Made by a program: the position numbers and the translations under genes
Origin: Bacteroidota bacterium
GTDB lineage: Bacteria > Pseudomonadota > Alphaproteobacteria > Puniceispirillales > Puniceispirillaceae
Length of the DNA stretch: 5,083 nt
Direction of reading: 5' to 3'
NCBI GenBank assembly: GCA_009936825.1
Contig: JAACDV010000118.1
Location: 1-5,083, forward strand
In this document: positions 1 to 5,083 of the stretch, piece by piece
How positions within the stretch are numbered: position 1 is the first letter of the stretch
Layout: the number at the start of each line of letters is the position of its first letter
Notes under the pieces: generated by a model
Database searches by the model: none
Seen by the model: only the letters and a program-made list of their open reading frames with translations
Told to the model about the DNA's origin: nothing

Positions 1-581
1 CGTCACCTCCGATCAGCAGGTTTTCGATCCCCGAACTGGAAAGCTTGCCGGTTGATATTCAGGCAATGCTGGCAGACGTATATGAAAAGGCCGGCTTCAT
101 TCCCAATGTTTATCTGACCTTAGCGCACCGTCCAGACGAGTTGCGCGCCTTTTTTGCCTATCATGACGCGCTGATGACGCGTGAATCCGGCCTCAGCAAG
201 GCTGAAAAAGAGATGATTGTCATTGCGACCTCCGCACACAATGAGTGTCTTTATTGCATTATTTCGCATGGTGCCCTTTTGCGGATTTACAGCAAAAAGC
301 CGATGCTGTCGGATCAGATTGCGGCGAATTACCGGAAAGCTGATATCACCGACCGGCAGAAGGCGATGCTGGATTTTGCAGTGAAAATCTGCAACCAGTC
401 TTCACAAATTGATGATAGCGATTTTGCGATGCTATACGCGCACGGGTTTTCGGATGAGGATATCTGGGATATTGGCGGCATTTCGGCCTTTTTTGGGCTG
501 AGCAACCGGATGGCAAACCTAACATCGATGCGCCCAAATGATGAATTTTATTCAATGGGGCGCCACCCTCGCGATAAATGA
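1..581 (+). CDS. Peroxidase-related protein, AhpD-like / carboxymuconolactone decarboxylase family (5' partial)
   Basis: The frame is open from base 3 and ends at a TGA at 579-581, giving 192 visible residues. The protein resembles the 'uncharacterised peroxidase-related enzyme' branch of the AhpD/CMD superfamily, small all-helical proteins that use a redox-active CxxC and a nearby His, as in the AhpD alkylhydroperoxidase. The motif is visible as ECLYC followed by IISHG, with cysteines at visible residues 82 and 85 and His at 89. The segments FFAYHDALM, the DITDRQKAMLDFA region and the C-terminal FFGLSNRMAN and MRPNDEFY stretches are typical of this branch. A TTG at base 45 could be called as a start, but the residues before it (RFSIPELESLP) match the usual N-terminus of the family. 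The true start is therefore a few codons upstream of the window. Physiological substrate is unknown. It converges on the lipoprotein gene, 65 bases away. Family assignment is firm; enzymatic activity is inferred. Confidence 0.9.
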   Translation, partial: SPPISRFSIPELESLPVDIQAMLADVYEKAGFIPNVYLTLAHRPDELRAFFAYHDALMTRESGLSKAEKEMIVIATSAHNECLYCIISHGALLRIYSKKPMLSDQIAANYRKADITDRQKAMLDFAVKICNQSSQIDDSDFAMLYAHGFSDEDIWDIGGISAFFGLSNRMANLTSMRPNDEFYSMGRHPRDK

Positions 582-591
582 CCAGAATCCA

Positions 592-645
592 CCCCGGTAA
601 AATACATCGCCCCGGTAAAATACATCGCCCCGGTAAAATACATCG
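592..645. repeat. Perfect 18-bp tandem repeat, three copies
   Basis: Three identical head-to-tail copies of CCCCGGTAAAATACATCG lie at 592-609, 610-627 and 628-645, followed by two more matching bases. The array occupies most of the 65-base gap between the convergent peroxidase-related and lipoprotein genes and begins one base after the lipoprotein stop codon (647-649). The copies have no mismatches, which suggests recent expansion or slippage. The unit contains no clear inverted repeat, so it does not look like an intrinsic terminator. Eighteen is a multiple of three, so the array is open in some frames and creates a spurious minus-strand reading frame with a six-residue repeat. Confidence 0.97.
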
Positions 646-646
646 C

Positions 647-961
647 CTATTCAAAATAAGTTGTGGCGCCTATCGAAATGCTGATGCGGCTGTCGCGGGG
701 GCATGATTTTTCTGTCATCAATTGGCGAACCCAGCGTCGGCGCGCGGAGGCGTTTTCGCCAAGCTCACCTGCATCCTTCATTTCCTGTTTCAGCGCTTTA
801 CAGTCCAAATCCTCATCCCCCGGCGCAACAAGCAGGGGGCCATTATCGCTTGCACAGGCCGCAACACCCATTGCAAAGCCCAGCGCTATCAATGTCCCCA
901 TGGCCGTCCTCATGGCCGTCCCCATGGCCGTCCTCAATGCCGTCCCCATGGCCGTCCTCAT
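647..961 (-). CDS. Small predicted lipoprotein of unknown function
   Basis: The 104-codon frame begins with an ATG at 961 that overlaps the nucleoside hydrolase TGA as ATGA, and ends with TAG at 647-649. After a repetitive N-terminus comes a short hydrophobic stretch, LIALGFAMGVAAC, ending in a good lipobox (VAAC, Cys 36 of the longest form), so export and lipid attachment by the Lol/Lsp route is predicted. The mature part is about 69 residues, hydrophilic and charged, with two more cysteines (in DLDCKAL and EKSCPRD) that could form a disulfide. The start is ambiguous: ATG codons at 961, 949, 925, 913 and 901 and a TTG at 937 are all in frame. The ATG at 913 gives the most natural signal peptide (one Arg, 19 residues before the Cys). 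The ATGs at 949, 925 and 901 have GAGGA five bases upstream. I do not recognise the family. Translational coupling to the hydrolase is likely. Confidence 0.7.
   Translation of the reverse strand: MRTAMGTALRTAMGTAMRTAMGTLIALGFAMGVAACASDNGPLLVAPGDEDLDCKALKQEMKDAGELGENASARRRWVRQLMTEKSCPRDSRISISIGATTYFE
890..961 (-). repeat. 12-bp in-frame tandem repeat carrying RBS-like run and start codon, about six copies
   Basis: Read on the minus strand from 961 downwards, the units are ATGAGGACGGCC, ATGGGGACGGCA, TTGAGGACGGCC, ATGGGGACGGCC, ATGAGGACGGCC and a last degenerate unit, ATGGGGACATTG. AGG and GGG variants alternate, so the array can also be read as three copies of a 24-base unit. Each unit encodes MRTA or MGTA (LRTA for the third, GTL in the last). 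Each carries a purine run (GAGGA or GGGGA) exactly five bases before the start codon of the following unit. The array thus forms the N-terminal coding region of the lipoprotein and potentially several alternative translation starts. Confidence 0.95.
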
Positions 962-1902
962 GGTAGCGTTGCCAGTCTTTCGGTGATCAACTCAAAAAAC
1001 CGGTCCGCGTTCAGATCGCCAGCGACGAGGGCATTATGCGGGCGCCCCGAGACCTGCCACCAGTCAATCACCGTCATTCCCATGGTCAGCTCGCTCCCCG
1101 TTTCAATTTCGACATTGCACTGCCGTCCTGAAAAAATTTCCGGCTCAGTCATCCATGCAATAGTGCAGGGATCATGCAGAGGCGCGCCGTCGCTGCCATA
1201 TTTACTCTCATCAAAACGTTCAAAAAATTCCAGCATTTCGGCAACCGCCACGCCGGTTTTATTACCAAGATTGCGAAAGGCATTGGTGCGCTCGGTGTGG
1301 GTCAGCGCCTTATGCGTTACGTCCAGCGGCATCATCGTGATTGGCACGCCTGAATTGAATACAATTTCGGCGGCGTGCGGATCGACAAAAATGTTGAATT
1401 CGGCAGCCGGTGTGATGTTGCCACCCTCAAAATAACCGCCGCCCATCAGAACAATCTGGCGAATCCGCGAGATAATATCAGGCGCACGCCGCATCGCCAT
1501 TGCAACATTGCTCAACGGGCCAATGGGGGCGATTGTAACGCTGTTTGCAGGCTCATTCCGCAGCGTTTGAATAATATAATCGACTGCATGCATATCCTGA
1601 AGCGGCGTTTCCGGTGGACCAAGAACAGGGCCGTCAAGGCCGGTACCGCCGTGAACATGTTCGGCTGTTACAAGATTACGAACCAGGGGCCGGTCAAGCC
1701 CGGCAAACACTTTTATATCCTGACGTCCTGCCAGATCGCAGATTTTACGCGCATTAACCTCGGTATGGGCCAGCGGCACATTGCCAGCAACCGCAGTAAT
1801 ACCCAGAAGATTAATCTGGGGGCTCGCTAGCGCCAGCAAAATGGCAACAGCATCATCCTGACCGGGGTCTGTATCAATGATTAGTGATTGTGGATCAGTC
1901 AT
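958..1902 (-). CDS. Nucleoside hydrolase (inosine-uridine preferring family)
   Basis: This 314-residue protein is full length for the IU-nucleoside hydrolase family, which hydrolyses the N-glycosidic bond of ribonucleosides to free base and ribose for salvage or catabolism, in the cytoplasm. The Ca2+ and ribose-binding signature DTDPGQDDA is at residues 10-18 (Asp 12, 16 and 17 correspond to the usual metal ligands). Asn 41 lies in AVAGN, the HVHGG segment is at 82-86, LMGGG at 152-156, the ribose-binding FN with Glu 168 and Asn 170 follows, and the C-terminal HD (His 243, Asp 244) supplies the catalytic-site His and last metal ligand. The His supports a classical group I type enzyme, but base preference cannot be read. 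The start ATG at 1902 has GAGGT just upstream (1906-1910). It lies 16 bases after the aminotransferase stop and overlaps the lipoprotein gene by ATGA, so it is probably co-transcribed with both. Confidence 0.95.
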   Translation of the reverse strand: MTDPQSLIIDTDPGQDDAVAILLALASPQINLLGITAVAGNVPLAHTEVNARKICDLAGRQDIKVFAGLDRPLVRNLVTAEHVHGGTGLDGPVLGPPETPLQDMHAVDYIIQTLRNEPANSVTIAPIGPLSNVAMAMRRAPDIISRIRQIVLMGGGYFEGGNITPAAEFNIFVDPHAAEIVFNSGVPITMMPLDVTHKALTHTERTNAFRNLGNKTGVAVAEMLEFFERFDESKYGSDGAPLHDPCTIAWMTEPEIFSGRQCNVEIETGSELTMGMTVIDWWQVSGRPHNALVAGDLNADRFFELITERLATLP

Positions 1903-1906
1903 AAAA

Positions 1907-1910
1907 CCTC
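1907..1910 (-). promoter_or_regulatory. Ribosome binding site of the nucleoside hydrolase
   Basis: GAGG, followed by TTTT and the ATG at 1900-1902, lies inside the 16-base gap after the aminotransferase stop. It supports the chosen start and independent translation initiation within a shared transcript. Confidence 0.6.
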
Positions 1911-1918
1911 AACGGGGA

Positions 1919-3334
1919 TTATCGAAGCGAATTTGCGGTTACGGCGAATGCGTCCAGCGCGGTTTCAATCCGGTCAAACATATTAATGATCTCGGTGTCT
2001 GAAATGATCAACGGCGGGCAGAATCCAATAATATCGCCCGGAAGCGCGCGTAAAATAACGCCTTCCTCTTGAATGCGTGCGACCGCCTGTGCGGCGATTT
2101 TCTGCTTTGGATCAAATTTATTTTTGAGGGCGGGATCAGCACTGAACTCAATCGCCCCGATCAGCCCAATGGATCTGCTATTGCCGATAAAATCAAAACG
2201 GTTCATACGCTGAATCCGTTCGGCAAAAAGGGGCGCGCGCGCATTGACCTGTCCGATGATATCACGCTCGATGATTAGCTGCTGGGCCCGCAAGGCTACC
2301 GCGGCACAAACCGGATGCGCCGAATAGGTATAGCCATGTCCAAAAATACCATGCTCGTCCGCCGCCTCGGCTAGGACAGTATAGATTTTGTCCGACATCA
2401 ACACCGCCGAAATGGGAAGATAGGCAGAGGATAAAGCCTTGGCGCAGGTCAGCATATCAGGCCGCACATCCAGTGTTTCTGACCCCCACATCTTGCCGGT
2501 CCTGCCAAAGCCGCAAATCACTTCATCAGCAACGAGCAGAACATCATATTTTTGCAAAACCTTGCGGATTTCGGCGAAATACCCTTCGGGCGGAATGATC
2601 ACCCCGCCAGCGCCCATCACAGGCTCGGCAAAAAGGGCTGCAACAGTATCGGGCCCTTCGGCGAGGATTAACTCTTCAAGATCTGCCGCGCACCGTTTGG
2701 CAAAATCGCGTTCGCTCTCCCCCTCAATTCCGCCATTATAGAAACACGGCGCGGTGGTGTGTTTAACAAAATCCAGCGGCAGGCCAAATCCGTCTTGCGC
2801 ATAGGCCAGCGCGGTCATGCTGCCCGCCGCCATGGTGACCCCGTGATAGCCGCGCTGCCGACTGATAATCTTACGCTTTTGGGGCATTTTGCGCGCTGCC
2901 TGATAATACCAAATCATCTTGATCGCGGTGTCGTTGGCTTCAGACCCTGACGAACAGAAAAAAGCCTTGCTCATCTTCGCACCGTCGGCGGCGGGCGGCG
3001 AGATGGCGATCAGATGTTCAGCCAGATCGATTGCCGGTCCGACGGTCTTGCCAGCAAAGCTGTGATAAAAAGGCAGTTTGCTAAACTGGTCAACTGCCGC
3101 TTGTACCAATTCCGGCTCGGAAAACCCCAGCGAGGTACACCACAACCCGCTCATCCCCTCATAATAGCGCTTGCCACTTTCATCATGCACAAAAACACCA
3201 TTGCCTGACGCCATAATATGCGGGCCAGTTTCGGCCAGCATGGCGGGGTTGGTGTAGGGGTGAAGATGAAATGCAATATCCCGGCTTGCCGGTGAATTGC
3301 CGGGAATATGCTGGTTGGCGTCATCGGGGGACAT
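1919..3334 (-). CDS. Class III PLP-dependent aminotransferase, omega-amino acid/amine:pyruvate type
   Basis: This 471-residue protein (ATG start) is a fold-type I, class III aminotransferase, which moves an amino group from a terminal amine or omega-amino acid to a keto acid, usually pyruvate, using PLP in the cytoplasm. Visible landmarks: HPYTNPAML near residue 25, GLWC with Trp 65, the PLP phosphate-binding SGSEAND (129-135), RGYHG (Tyr 163, His 164), AEPVMGAGG (Glu 237), the PLP-nitrogen Asp 270 in LVADEVICGFGRTG, the Schiff-base Lys 299 in CAKALSSAYLP, GYTYSAHP (Thr 336), and a C-terminal Arg 429 before GFCPPLII that may bind the substrate carboxylate. These fit the branch containing putrescine, taurine and beta-alanine:pyruvate enzymes; the exact substrate is open. 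A TTG at 3352 would add six residues, but AGGAGA sits only five bases before the ATG at 3334, so I chose that ATG. The gene is between the SDR (68 bases upstream) and the nucleoside hydrolase (16 bases downstream). Confidence 0.93.
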   Translation of the reverse strand: MSPDDANQHIPGNSPASRDIAFHLHPYTNPAMLAETGPHIMASGNGVFVHDESGKRYYEGMSGLWCTSLGFSEPELVQAAVDQFSKLPFYHSFAGKTVGPAIDLAEHLIAISPPAADGAKMSKAFFCSSGSEANDTAIKMIWYYQAARKMPQKRKIISRQRGYHGVTMAAGSMTALAYAQDGFGLPLDFVKHTTAPCFYNGGIEGESERDFAKRCAADLEELILAEGPDTVAALFAEPVMGAGGVIIPPEGYFAEIRKVLQKYDVLLVADEVICGFGRTGKMWGSETLDVRPDMLTCAKALSSAYLPISAVLMSDKIYTVLAEAADEHGIFGHGYTYSAHPVCAAVALRAQQLIIERDIIGQVNARAPLFAERIQRMNRFDFIGNSRSIGLIGAIEFSADPALKNKFDPKQKIAAQAVARIQEEGVILRALPGDIIGFCPPLIISDTEIINMFDRIETALDAFAVTANSLR

Positions 3335-3339
3335 GCGTC

Positions 3340-3345
3340 TCTCCT
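3340..3345 (-). promoter_or_regulatory. Ribosome binding site deciding the aminotransferase start
   Basis: AGGAGA, with a five-base spacer (GACGC) before the ATG at 3332-3334, is a near-consensus Shine-Dalgarno sequence. It lies inside the would-be coding region of the longer TTG-started version, which argues for the ATG as the true start. Confidence 0.85.
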
Positions 3346-3370
3346 GCTTCAAACTTCAATAAGGCGCCCG

Positions 3371-3412
3371 CGGCCTAGACATAACGGCTTAGATATATCG
3401 GCTTAGACGTGC
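3371..3412. repeat. Imperfect 14-bp tandem repeat, three copies, spanning the SDR stop codon
   Basis: Plus-strand copies are CGGCCTAGACATAA (3371-3384), CGGCTTAGATATAT (3385-3398) and CGGCTTAGACGTGC (3399-3412). They agree with each other at 10 or 11 of 14 positions, with the first nine bases best conserved. The rightmost copy contains the end of the SDR gene, including its TAA (3403-3405). On the minus strand each copy carries a stop triplet (TAA, TAA, TAG) at 14-base spacing, so the three stops fall in three different reading frames. Confidence 0.75.
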
Positions 3413-4143
3413 TGGCCGCCATTCACATGTAATTCGGCCCCATTTATGTAGGCGGCGCTTTTATCGCACAGGAAAAAGATTGTCTCGGCGACTTCCTCTG
3501 ATGTGCCAAGCCGGCCAAGTGGTATCGCCGGAAGCATGATTTCTGCGGTTCCGGGTGACAAAATCTCAGTCAGGATTTCGCCCGGCGCAATGGCATTGAC
3601 GCGCACACCCAGCTTGCCAAAATCTGATGCCATTTCGCGGGTGAGGGCGCTAAGCGCGGCCTTCGAGGCGGCATAGGCGGTTCCGGCAAATTCGTGAACG
3701 CGGCTTCCTGCAATCGAGGTGATGTTAACCACCGTTCCCGGGCCGCGTTGCAGTGGGTCGATCAGCGCCTTTGCCAGCATTACCGGTGCGAAAACATTCA
3801 CCTGAAACACTTCCTGCCAGACATCCAGTGACGTATTCAACGAGTTTAGCCGTTCAGCATTGCCGCCTTTTGGTGACATACCGGCATTATTGACCAACGC
3901 ATGCAGCGGCGCTCCATCAAGTTTGGCCAGCAGCTTTTCAGCTGCGCGGGTAATTTCTTCGGGCGACTCCAGATTGATCTCAAGATGGTCTTGGCGTCCC
4001 GCATCCCAAGGGCACCCGCCCGGAACCGCATGACGCGAGCAGGTGATTACGCGCCAACCCGCCTCGGAAAATCGTTTTACAGTGGCATGACCGATACCGC
4101 GGCTTGCGCCGGTCAGCATGATGGTTTTCTGTGTGTCTTTCAT
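3403..4143 (-). CDS. Short-chain dehydrogenase/reductase, classical FabG-like
   Basis: This 246-residue protein is the usual length of a classical SDR, a cytoplasmic NAD(P)-dependent oxidoreductase acting on alcohol/carbonyl pairs. The Rossmann glycine motif TGASRGIG is at residues 11-18, NNAG at 85-88, the structural Asn at 116 (QVNVF), and the catalytic Ser 143, Tyr 157 and Lys 161 (in AYAASK) are all present. The PG motif is at 187-188, and the end, INGAELHVNGGQHV, is typical of the family. Arg 15 in the glycine motif and Arg 37 after the second strand (CSRH) favour NADPH over NADH, by family rules. It resembles 3-oxoacyl-ACP reductase FabG, but that similarity is shared by many SDRs with other substrates and no fatty-acid genes are nearby. 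No Shine-Dalgarno sequence precedes the ATG; a leaderless message is possible. It is the first gene of the group SDR, aminotransferase, nucleoside hydrolase, lipoprotein. Substrate unknown. Confidence 0.93.
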   Translation of the reverse strand: MKDTQKTIMLTGASRGIGHATVKRFSEAGWRVITCSRHAVPGGCPWDAGRQDHLEINLESPEEITRAAEKLLAKLDGAPLHALVNNAGMSPKGGNAERLNSLNTSLDVWQEVFQVNVFAPVMLAKALIDPLQRGPGTVVNITSIAGSRVHEFAGTAYAASKAALSALTREMASDFGKLGVRVNAIAPGEILTEILSPGTAEIMLPAIPLGRLGTSEEVAETIFFLCDKSAAYINGAELHVNGGQHV

Positions 4144-4149
4144 CAGGAC

Positions 4150-4178
4150 AGGCTAAACGATTTCGCGCGCCCTGCCAA
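4150..4178 (-). promoter_or_regulatory. Candidate promoter for the SDR-led gene group
   Basis: On the minus strand, TTGGCA (4173-4178, one mismatch from the -35 consensus) is separated by 17 bases from TAGCCT (4150-4155, a weak -10). The hexamer ends six bases before the ATG, so transcription would start at or next to the A of the start codon (4143). This agrees with the absence of a ribosome binding site. The -10 match is only three of six, so this is a suggestion from sequence only. Confidence 0.3.
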
Positions 4179-4196
4179 GGCGGATCAAACCCTCAT

Positions 4197-4214
4197 CCGG
4201 TTTCATCGAAACGG
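4197..4214 (-). terminator. Weak hairpin after the ABC transporter genes
   Basis: CCGTTTC and GAAACCGG (minus strand) can pair around a three-base loop, seven pairs with one bulged C, 22 bases after the ATPase stop. It is not followed by a proper T-run (GGGTTTG appears 7 bases on), so efficient intrinsic termination is doubtful. It could mark a boundary between the transporter and the SDR group. Confidence 0.2.
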
Positions 4215-4236
4215 CTGAAATCTATAGATGCGCTAG

Positions 4237-4920
4237 CTATTGTCTGGCAATGGGGTGCTTTGGTGAGTGGAAAAATTGATCCGCCGGGGCCACCTCAATC
4301 AGCTCCCCCCGATCCAGCAGCAATACATCCTCGCCCAGTCGTTCCGCCTGCGCCCGATTATGCGTTGTCAGCATGATTGACGTACCGTTGGCATGCGCCT
4401 CGGTAATCATCGCCTCGATAAATTCGGTAGCCTCAAAATCGAGATGTGAGGTTGGCTCGTCAAGAAATAGAATATCCGGTTTTGCGGCAATCGCGCCGAT
4501 CAGTGCCAGCTTTTGTTGCTCACCTCCGGATAGTGCCCGGGCAGGCGCGTCGATGCGTTCGGCCAGACCGGCCCGTCCCATCAGCTCCTCCAGCAATTTC
4601 CGGTCAATATCAGGGCAGATGAATTCCAGATGGTGGCGGGCTGACCGGCGCAGAATGATGGGCTTTTGAAAGACCATTTTCTGGCTCGCGCGGGGCGGCC
4701 CTTCAATCCTACCAGCTTCATACCCGATCAGCCCATGCAGACAGCTCAGAAACAGCGTTTTGCCAGCCCCGTTATGGCCCAGAAGTACAGTGATACGTCC
4801 AGACCGGATGGTGGTGCTGATATCATCCAGCAGCCGGACACCATTGCGGATCAGCGTCAGCCCCTGGACCGTCATAATTGCGTTTCCGCCTTCAGTTTCA
4901 GATTTAGACATCATGGCCAT
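4237..4920 (-). CDS. tupC: ABC transporter ATP-binding protein, tungstate (TupC) type
   Basis: This 227-residue protein is a single nucleotide-binding domain that powers an importer at the inner membrane. In the longest form: Walker A GHNGAGKT at 48-55, Q-loop Gln 85 within MVFQKPIILRRSA, signature LSGGE at 130-134, Walker B LFLDEP with Asp 154 and Glu 155, D-loop SHLD, and H-loop His 187 in TTHN. The MVFQ(K/R)P..LRRS segment, short length and adjacent TupB-like permease end point to the tungstate subgroup; molybdate or another oxyanion cannot be excluded. All catalytic residues are present. The aromatic A-loop residue usually stacked on adenine is not obvious. The start is uncertain: ATGs at 4920, 4914, 4911 and 4875 are in frame and none has a strong ribosome binding site. 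The first three overlap the permease gene (17 bases for 4920), consistent with translational coupling. The 4875 start would place the Met right at the ABC fold. Confidence 0.85.
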   Translation of the reverse strand: MAMMSKSETEGGNAIMTVQGLTLIRNGVRLLDDISTTIRSGRITVLLGHNGAGKTLFLSCLHGLIGYEAGRIEGPPRASQKMVFQKPIILRRSARHHLEFICPDIDRKLLEELMGRAGLAERIDAPARALSGGEQQKLALIGAIAAKPDILFLDEPTSHLDFEATEFIEAMITEAHANGTSIMLTTHNRAQAERLGEDVLLLDRGELIEVAPADQFFHSPKHPIARQ

Positions 4921-5083
4921 GCTTTCTGAAATTATGCCGCAGGAACTGGCTGGCGATATTCACCAGCAGGGCAACCAGCAGCAAAACCATTCCCAACGCC
5001 ATCGCAAAAGCAAGATCACCCATCGAGGTGGCCAGCGCAATTGAAGTTGTCATCACGCGTGTTGAATGGCGAATATTTCCGCC
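4904..5083 (-). CDS. tupB: ABC transporter permease, tungstate (TupB) type, C-terminal 59 residues
   Basis: The reading frame enters from the right edge of the window and stops at TAA 4904-4906. The visible part begins GGNIRHSTRVMTTSIAL, followed by a short loop (ATSMGDLA) and a hydrophobic helix (about residues 25-46, rich in L, V, A and M), then a basic tail ending RKHGHDV. The GGNI...TRVMTTAIALET-like segment followed by one last membrane helix is typical of the end of tungstate ABC permeases (TupB), inner-membrane proteins that pair with TupC and a periplasmic TupA binding protein. The gene overlaps the start of the ATPase gene, as expected for subunits of one transporter. The binding protein gene would be expected further to the right. 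Because only the C-terminus is seen, the tungstate assignment rests on this segment plus the ATPase. Confidence 0.82.
   Translation of the reverse strand, partial: GGNIRHSTRVMTTSIALATSMGDLAFAMALGMVLLLVALLVNIASQFLRHNFRKHGHDV

Noticed and set aside
45..47. TTG as the start of the peroxidase-related gene
   Set aside because: Family-like residues continue upstream in frame to base 3, and GGAAAG lies only one base before the TTG, too close to act as its ribosome binding site.
582..646. Bidirectional intrinsic terminator between the convergent genes
   Set aside because: No stem-loop with a flanking T-run on either strand; the space is almost entirely the 18-base array.
346..654. Minus-strand open frame with repeated RCILPG hexapeptide
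   Set aside because: It arises from the 18-base array and then runs antisense through the well-supported peroxidase-related gene; no start signal or plausible protein character.
663..1435. Overlapping plus-strand open frames with PHGR/MAVP repeats
   Set aside because: They are antisense readings of the 12-base array and of the nucleoside hydrolase; composition is repetitive or resembles no protein, while the minus strand has full catalytic motifs.
1375..1830. 151-codon plus-strand open frame
   Set aside because: Antisense to the conserved core of the nucleoside hydrolase.
3350..3352. TTG as the start of the aminotransferase
   Set aside because: A near-consensus AGGAGA lies correctly placed before the ATG at 3334, and the extra six residues (LKQERR if read through) would encode the RBS itself.
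3354..3375. GC-rich AGGC...GCCT inverted repeat before the aminotransferase as terminator or attenuator
   Set aside because: Only four base pairs around a seven-base loop and no T-run; no leader peptide or alternative pairing seen.
4220..4229. Perfect 10-bp palindrome ATCTATAGAT downstream of the ATPase as an operator
   Set aside because: A single short AT-rich palindrome with no second copy and no regulator nearby; chance is a sufficient explanation.

Overview
The window looks like ordinary chromosomal sequence from a Gram-negative bacterium, most likely an alphaproteobacterium. Base composition is roughly balanced to slightly GC-rich and genes are closely packed. The encoded proteins (TupBC-type tungstate ABC transporter, YxxxK short-chain dehydrogenase, class III omega-aminotransferase, AhpD-like peroxidase-related protein) resemble those common in marine alphaproteobacteria. 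A SAR116-like source is my guess from overall style, not something the sequence proves. I see no phage genes, transposase, CRISPR array, tRNA or rRNA.

Layout, left to right. Bases 1-581 hold a plus-strand gene for a peroxidase-related (carboxymuconolactone decarboxylase/AhpD-like) protein whose first few codons lie outside the window. It converges on a run of minus-strand genes that fills the rest. Read in their own direction (right to left) these are: the last 59 codons of a tungstate-type permease (4904-5083); its ATPase, overlapping it (4237-4920); a 93-base gap; an SDR oxidoreductase (3403-4143); a 68-base gap; a class III aminotransferase (1919-3334, restarted here at an ATG with a strong ribosome binding site); 16 bases; a nucleoside hydrolase (958-1902); and, through an ATGA stop/start overlap, a small predicted lipoprotein (647-961). 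No stretch over 100 bases lacks a gene.

Functionally, the permease and ATPase form one import module for an oxyanion, probably tungstate. The SDR, aminotransferase and nucleoside hydrolase are a plausible co-transcribed metabolic group: an aminotransferase makes or uses a carbonyl compound that an SDR could reduce or form. No substrate can be read from the sequence, and the hydrolase and lipoprotein do not obviously belong to the same pathway.

The most unusual feature is not a gene. Three unrelated short tandem arrays (periods 18, 12 and 14 bases) sit at gene borders. The 12-base array repeats a purine-rich ribosome-binding-like run plus a start codon, in frame, six times at the front of the lipoprotein gene. 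The 14-base array repeats the SDR stop codon so that stops fall in all three frames. The 18-base array fills most of the gap between the two convergent genes. I did not find strong evidence for a wholly new system here.
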